Source: Bacteroidia bacterium
Lineage (GTDB): Bacteria; Bacteroidota; Bacteroidia; Bacteroidales; Azobacteroidaceae
Direction of reading: 5' to 3'
DNA length: 28,911 nucleotides
Assembly: GCA_025996895.1 (NCBI GenBank)
Contig: BNTW01000030.1
Span: 1 to 28,911, forward strand
The notes under the pieces are model-generated. The model was not told the origin of the DNA, made no database searches, and worked only from the letters and a program-made list of their open reading frames with translations. Positions 24,941-28,911 of the stretch are shown piece after piece; positions within the stretch are counted from its first letter, which is position 1, and each line of letters begins with the position of its first letter. The position numbers and the translations under genes are program-made.

Positions 24941-26422
24941 ATGAAGCGGACAATTAGTTTAATATTTGCTGTATCATTGTTTTTAACAGGGTACAGTAAA
25001 TCGAAAGTGCTGATTACCGGACAAATTGCCGATACAAGCAGTTTGGAAGTGGTTTATTCAGTTCCTTTGAACGGCACATGTTTTTTTAGAGATACTTTGC
25101 AAGCCGATAATACGGGCAACTTTCAATTGAAATTAGACATTGTTCAACCGGCTTTTGTACAGTTGCGGACAGCAAATTCTCAAAAACAAGTACGTTTGTT
25201 GATTGAGCCCAATGAAAAATACCACGTGATTTTATCCAAGGAAAACAAGGCGGAAATAAGTGGATCAAATGCGAAAGGGCAACTTTGGTACAACTCCCTG
25301 CCTGCTCCCGATTTTATTGAGGAAGAAGGCAAATCCTTTCGGAACGACACTTCGTTGGCGATTATCCAAGAAAAAATAGCGCAATTGAAACATTCCGATT
25401 TGGAAAATCTTCAGCAATTGCTGGAAGAACAAGCCATTTCTTCTACATTTTTTCAGTTGGCTAAAAATGATCGTGATTGCTATTATGCGTCATTGGAAGC
25501 ACGGACTTTATTAATAAAATTCTACAATTACATTCCGAGAACAGCCGATGAAGCCCTTTCGGAAAGTGGGAAAGAGCTGTTGAAACGTTTAGGCGATATT
25601 TATGCACGCTATTCCCCCAATGACAAGGCATTATTGGCATCTCCTTTTTGGGGAGAATATGCGGAATATTATCTGGGAGATTACCTGCTGTTGGGACAAT
25701 TAACGCAAGAAAATGGGTTTCAGCAGTTGAAAGAAATCGCTCAATTATATCAAAACGGACAAGGCAATACACTGGTTTTCGCAGAATCTAAAAAGCACTT
25801 AACCGGTGCAGTGCGTGAGTTTTTTCAGGCAAAAACGCTACTGTATGTCGGTTCTCAGATGAATTACGAAAAAGAATTAATCCCTTTGTTTGCGCAATTT
25901 CAAAAAGATTATCCCAAAAGTGCCTACACTCCGTATCTGCAACCGGAGATGGATGCTGTGACGCGATACCATCAAGTAATTGAAAATCCTTTTGATGCAA
26001 CCATCCAATTTGTGGATAATTATGCGGAAATCAACACTTTAGAAGAGGCTATTCGCACAGTAAAAGGCAAGAAAATTTACATTGATATTTGGGCAACTTG
26101 GTGCGGTCCTTGCAAAAAGGAATTTGCTTACAACAAGGCGTTGAGCAAGTTATTAGCCGAAAAAGACATTCAGCAATTGTATATTTCCATCGACAAGCCT
26201 AATGCTGAAGAGAAATGGAAAGAAAACATTAAATTCTATCATCTTGAAGGCAGTCATATTCTTGCTAATCAGTCACTTGAAACTGATTTAAGGAAACGCT
26301 ACGACAAGAAAAAAGGAGAAACTATTGCTATTCCCTGGTATATTTTAGTGGATGAAAACGGCACAATTATAGAGGAGCATGCTAAAAGCCCTGCTAAATT
26401 AGTTGCACGGGACTATCCATAA
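24941..26422 (+). CDS. TlpA-like thiol-disulfide oxidoreductase, exported
   Basis: I start at 24941 (MKRTISLIFAVSLFLTGYSK), a signal sequence. An upstream ATG at 24911 overlaps the ileS stop but adds a non-signal segment. The 493-residue protein has an N-terminal DUF4369-like region (ITGQIADTSSLEVVY), a helical middle part and a C-terminal thioredoxin fold with WCGPC at 387-391. A cis-Pro region IPWYILVDENG follows. It probably reduces or isomerises disulfides outside the cytoplasm. The lipobox position reads LTGYS without Cys, so it is likely periplasmic or anchored by an uncleaved helix. It follows ileS by 26 nt. Confidence 0.85.
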   Translation: MKRTISLIFAVSLFLTGYSKSKVLITGQIADTSSLEVVYSVPLNGTCFFRDTLQADNTGNFQLKLDIVQPAFVQLRTANSQKQVRLLIEPNEKYHVILSKENKAEISGSNAKGQLWYNSLPAPDFIEEEGKSFRNDTSLAIIQEKIAQLKHSDLENLQQLLEEQAISSTFFQLAKNDRDCYYASLEARTLLIKFYNYIPRTADEALSESGKELLKRLGDIYARYSPNDKALLASPFWGEYAEYYLGDYLLLGQLTQENGFQQLKEIAQLYQNGQGNTLVFAESKKHLTGAVREFFQAKTLLYVGSQMNYEKELIPLFAQFQKDYPKSAYTPYLQPEMDAVTRYHQVIENPFDATIQFVDNYAEINTLEEAIRTVKGKKIYIDIWATWCGPCKKEFAYNKALSKLLAEKDIQQLYISIDKPNAEEKWKENIKFYHLEGSHILANQSLETDLRKRYDKKKGETIAIPWYILVDENGTIIEEHAKSPAKLVARDYP

Positions 26423-26523
26423 GATTGTGTCGTATTATCGCAGTTTCAATGTAAATTTATCTTCTGATGTTTAATTTATTTGTTTGATTATCCGGACAAA
26501 GTATTTTGTAAAAAAATATTTTC

Positions 26524-26604
26524 TGCCAAATCTACCTAAAATATACCACATTCGGCAGATAATTTTTAAATAGCTTGCCAAATCAATATTTTTTTATACC
26601 TTTG
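26524..26604 (+). promoter_or_regulatory. Promoter and operator-like sites of the ATPase gene
   Basis: TTG (26575-26577), 19 bp, TACCTTTG (26597-26604) form the promoter. TGCCRAAT motifs occur at 26524-26531 (+), 26550-26557 (-) and 26576-26583 (+). The first two plus the segment ACCACATTCGGCAGATAATT match the region before the S41 gene in sequence and spacing. Confidence 0.65.
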
Positions 26605-26625
26605 CGGCGAAAAATAATTTGAATT

Positions 26626-28044
26626 ATGAAAAATATAATTGGCAGGAAATCAGAGATAAATCGGCTTACGGAATATCTAAATTCCGACAAAGCCGAGTTA
26701 TTGGTGGTCTATGGCAGGCGTAGGATTGGCAAAACGTTTTTGATCAAACGGTTTTTTGGCGAAAAATTTACTTTCTATTTTTCGGGAGCCGAAAATGCAA
26801 GCAAAAAGCAGCAACTTTTTAATTTTACTACTACACTAAACAAATACAGCACAGCCAATTACCCACTTGCAGAGGATTGGCAAACGGCTTTTGTGCAGTT
26901 GGAAGAATATTTGCGAAATGTCAAAACCAAAGGTAGAAAAGTAATTTTTATAGACGAATTGCCGTGGTTAGATAACGCCAAATCAGGATTTTTGTCGGCA
27001 TTTGAGTATTTTTGGAACACATTTGCTTCCGCGCAAAAAGATATTTTTTTGGTAGTGTGCGGCTCGGCTACTTCGTGGATTACCAACAAAATTCTTAAAA
27101 ATCGTGGCGGTTTGCATAATCGCGTAACCCGTCAGATTCGTTTAGAGCCATTTACACTGAACGAAACAGAGCAGTTTTTGAAATCCAAAAAAATAGTGAT
27201 GTCGCGTTTTCAAATTCTCGAATGTTATATGATTTTGGGAGGTGTGCCCTATTATTTGGAACAGTTGGAAAAATCGTTGGGATTGTCGCAAAATATTGAT
27301 AATCTGTTCTTTAAAAAAAATGCCATATTGCGTGATGAATATGAGAAACTCTATTCTTCGCTGTTCAAGTCGCCGCAGAAATACAGGCAAATCATTGAGG
27401 CGTTGGCACAAAAACGCAAAGGTTTAACCCGTGATGAAGTCTCGAAGTTTTCGCACATTTCAATCGGCGGCGGTTTAACCGGTATTTTGGATGAGTTGGA
27501 ACAGTGCGGATTTATTTCAATTAACAACCATTTCGCCACTAAAAAGAAATATCAATTGTATCAACTAACGGATTTTTATTCACTGTTTTATCTCAATTTT
27601 GTAAAAGATAAACAAGGTACAAATAGCGATTATTGGAGCAGTTTAACGGGCAGCAGTGCGTATAAAGCGTGGTCGGGATATTCGTTTGAGTTGCTGTGCC
27701 AAACACACATTGAACAGATTAAGAAAGCGTTAAGTATCGGAGGCGTAGTTTCATACACTTCGGGTTGGCGTAGCAAAGAGGCGGAAAGCGGTGCACAAAT
27801 TGATTTGCTTATCGACAGAAACGACAATATTATCAATCTTTGCGAAATGAAATATTCAAATAAACCATTTGTGATTACAAAAAGCTATGATGAAAATCTG
27901 CGAAACAAATTGGGTGCTTTTGTGGAAGAAACCAAAACGCGCAAAACCGTACATATCACAATGATAACAACTTACGGAATAAAACACAATGAGTATTGGA
28001 ATAATATTCAGAGCGAAGTTACTATGGAAGATTTGTTTGATTAA
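26626..28044 (+). CDS. DUF234-type ATPase with PD-(D/E)XK-like C-terminus
   Basis: A 472-residue protein with Walker A GRRRIGKT (30-37), Walker B VIFIDELPWLD (106-116) and the AAA_14/archaeal-ATPase pattern FTLNETEQFLKSK and LGGVPYYLEQL. A winged-helix segment (LTRDEVSKFSHISIGGGLTG) comes next. The C-terminal DUF234-like domain has QIDLLIDR (D393) and CEMKY (E407, K409), the D...ExK shape of a restriction-endonuclease fold. Such proteins are common as single genes in Bacteroidetes and archaea and their role is unknown. It has its own promoter. Confidence 0.88.
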   Translation: MKNIIGRKSEINRLTEYLNSDKAELLVVYGRRRIGKTFLIKRFFGEKFTFYFSGAENASKKQQLFNFTTTLNKYSTANYPLAEDWQTAFVQLEEYLRNVKTKGRKVIFIDELPWLDNAKSGFLSAFEYFWNTFASAQKDIFLVVCGSATSWITNKILKNRGGLHNRVTRQIRLEPFTLNETEQFLKSKKIVMSRFQILECYMILGGVPYYLEQLEKSLGLSQNIDNLFFKKNAILRDEYEKLYSSLFKSPQKYRQIIEALAQKRKGLTRDEVSKFSHISIGGGLTGILDELEQCGFISINNHFATKKKYQLYQLTDFYSLFYLNFVKDKQGTNSDYWSSLTGSSAYKAWSGYSFELLCQTHIEQIKKALSIGGVVSYTSGWRSKEAESGAQIDLLIDRNDNIINLCEMKYSNKPFVITKSYDENLRNKLGAFVEETKTRKTVHITMITTYGIKHNEYWNNIQSEVTMEDLFD

Positions 28045-28053
28045 AAAATAACC

Positions 28054-28134
28054 TGCCAAATCTACTATAAAAACACCACATTCGGCAGATAATTTTTAAA
28101 AAACTTGAAATTTGCCGAATTTGTTATATCTTTG
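28054..28134 (+). promoter_or_regulatory. Promoter and operator-like sites of the S41 gene
   Basis: TTG (28105-28107), 19 bp, TATCTTTG (28127-28134). TGCCRAAT motifs occur at 28054-28061 (+), 28080-28087 (-) and 28113-28120 (+). The first two have the same 26-bp spacing as in the ATPase promoter. Confidence 0.65.
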
Positions 28135-28175
28135 CCATCTAAAAAATCACTTTAATAAAATTTTGATTGAGAATC

Positions 28176-28799
28176 ATGCACTGTTTTATTTCAAGAAAAA
28201 TAAGTTTAGCACTGATTGTGCTCGGTTCGTTAACGATCTTTTCATCGTGCGAAGAACAGGAATCCATAAGTGAAAAAATCCGCCGAAATCAGAATGTCAA
28301 CGACTGGATATTGGAGAACATGGAAATGTGGTATTTGTGGAACGACAAACTGCCGGTAAAAACCAATAAAAACCTTGAGCCGGAAAAATATTTTGAATCC
28401 TTGCTTTACAAAGAGGGCGATCGTTTTTCGTGGATTCAAGAAAATTTCACTGAATTATTGGAGTCGCTTTCCGGCGTACAACTGGAGGCGGGGTATGATT
28501 TCTCTTTGGGACTATTGGACGACAATTCGTTAGTCGGGCTGATTAACTATGTAAAGCCCAATTCGCCCGCATCGCAAGCCGGGTTGAAACGAGGCGATTT
28601 TTTCCTCACTATCAATGGTGTTCAACTGCCAAAGAACAATGATGAAACGTTGCGGAATTTGCTTAATGCACTTTCTGCCAATCATACCTTGGGAATTATT
28701 ACGCAAAATACCATTAGAGAAGTATCCCTCTCAGTCGTTAAATACGAAGAAAATCCGATTTTGTTGGATACCGTTTACGAAATAAGGAAATGTCCGTAA
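28176..28799 (+). pseudogene. S41 peptidase lipoprotein, cut by IS
   Basis: The ATG at 28176 gives a lipoprotein signal with lipobox TIFSSC (Cys24). Next is the S41 N-terminal helical domain (NVNDWILENMEMWYLWNDKL). A PDZ domain follows (about 100-180; LVGLINYVKPNSPASQAGLKRGDFFLTING). The frame turns into IS sequence at 28785 and stops at 28799, so the whole catalytic Ser/Lys domain is missing. The remaining product would be a secreted lipoprotein with a PDZ domain only. Confidence 0.88.
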
Positions 28800-28911
28800 A
28801 TTAATTTTACATTTATAGTGTTAGTATCAAAAATTATAGCTAACTTTGCGTCATGGAAAATCTCAAAGAAAAGTTATCGTTAATCTCTCCCCATTTAAAC
28901 GAAAAGCAAAG
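28785..28911 (+). mobile_element. End of an insertion sequence (right copy, partial)
   Basis: Exact reverse complement of bases 1-127. It carries a TAACTTTG promoter box (28841-28848) and the transposase start at 28853. The inserted end is AGGAAATGTCCGTAA, directly after the S41 codons DTVYEI. Confidence 0.85.
28853..28911 (+). CDS. Transposase N-terminus (partial, runs off right edge)
   Basis: Nineteen codons beginning MENLKEKLSLISPHLNEKQ, then the window ends. Identical to the left-edge frame; family tentatively ISAzo13-like. Confidence 0.5.
   Translation, partial: MENLKEKLSLISPHLNEKQ

Overview
The window looks like Bacteroidales (Bacteroidetes) DNA. The evidence is repeated TAnnTTTG promoter boxes (several with a TTG 19-20 bp upstream), PcfK/PcfJ/DUF3873/ORF6N mobile-element genes, an IntDOT-like integrase, a DUF4129/DUF4350/SpoIIM membrane operon and a long Bacteroidetes-type IleS. 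I cannot name the genus. Both ends lie inside the same insertion sequence: bases 1-127 are the exact reverse complement of bases 28785-28911. Each copy carries the first 19 codons of a transposase reading outward, so this is probably a whole contig that broke at a repeated IS.

Left accessory region (1-13.8 kb). After the left IS end come a possible DUF3791 gene start, a 3'-truncated IS110-family transposase with a structured 5' flank, and a 48-bp palindrome. Next is a compact minus-strand operon (5546 to 1582): winged-helix regulator, AbiEii/COG4849-like nucleotidyltransferase, metallophosphoesterase and SF2 helicase. Junctions are 4-7 nt overlaps or 3-nt gaps. The helicase is frameshifted, apparently by loss of one copy of an 11-bp tandem repeat. 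The operon is a candidate defence or toxin-antitoxin system. An IS3-family element (5.8-7.08 kb, -1 frameshift site, lost right end) then cuts into a minus-strand integrative-element module: PcfJ, PcfK, DUF3873, small hypothetical genes, a 430-bp structured non-coding stretch, RhuM-like and ORF6N genes, and a tyrosine recombinase with an unusual 107-residue tail. Beyond the integrase lie nested inverted repeats and a Rhs-core-like gene whose end has been replaced. I see no relaxase or transfer genes, so the element is a remnant or continues elsewhere.

Chromosomal region (13.8-28.8 kb). A minus-strand membrane operon (SpoIIM, multi-TM protein, DUF4129, DUF4350) diverges from an RDD gene. These are followed on the plus strand by a GHL10-type glycosidase, an AEC transporter, tRNA-Thr(CGU), ileS, a TlpA-like thiol-disulfide lipoprotein or exported protein, a DUF234-type ATPase with a PD-(D/E)XK tail, and an S41 peptidase cut off by the right-hand IS.

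The most striking observation is that ileS, an essential gene, carries four in-frame palindromic repeat insertions. Three are copies of a GC-rich 70-72 bp element (two direct and identical, one inverted) and one is a short REP-like palindrome. All appear to sit in surface loops and none introduces a stop. Other points of note are the shared TGCCRAAT operator-like arrangement before the ATPase and S41 genes, and the helicase repeat collapse.
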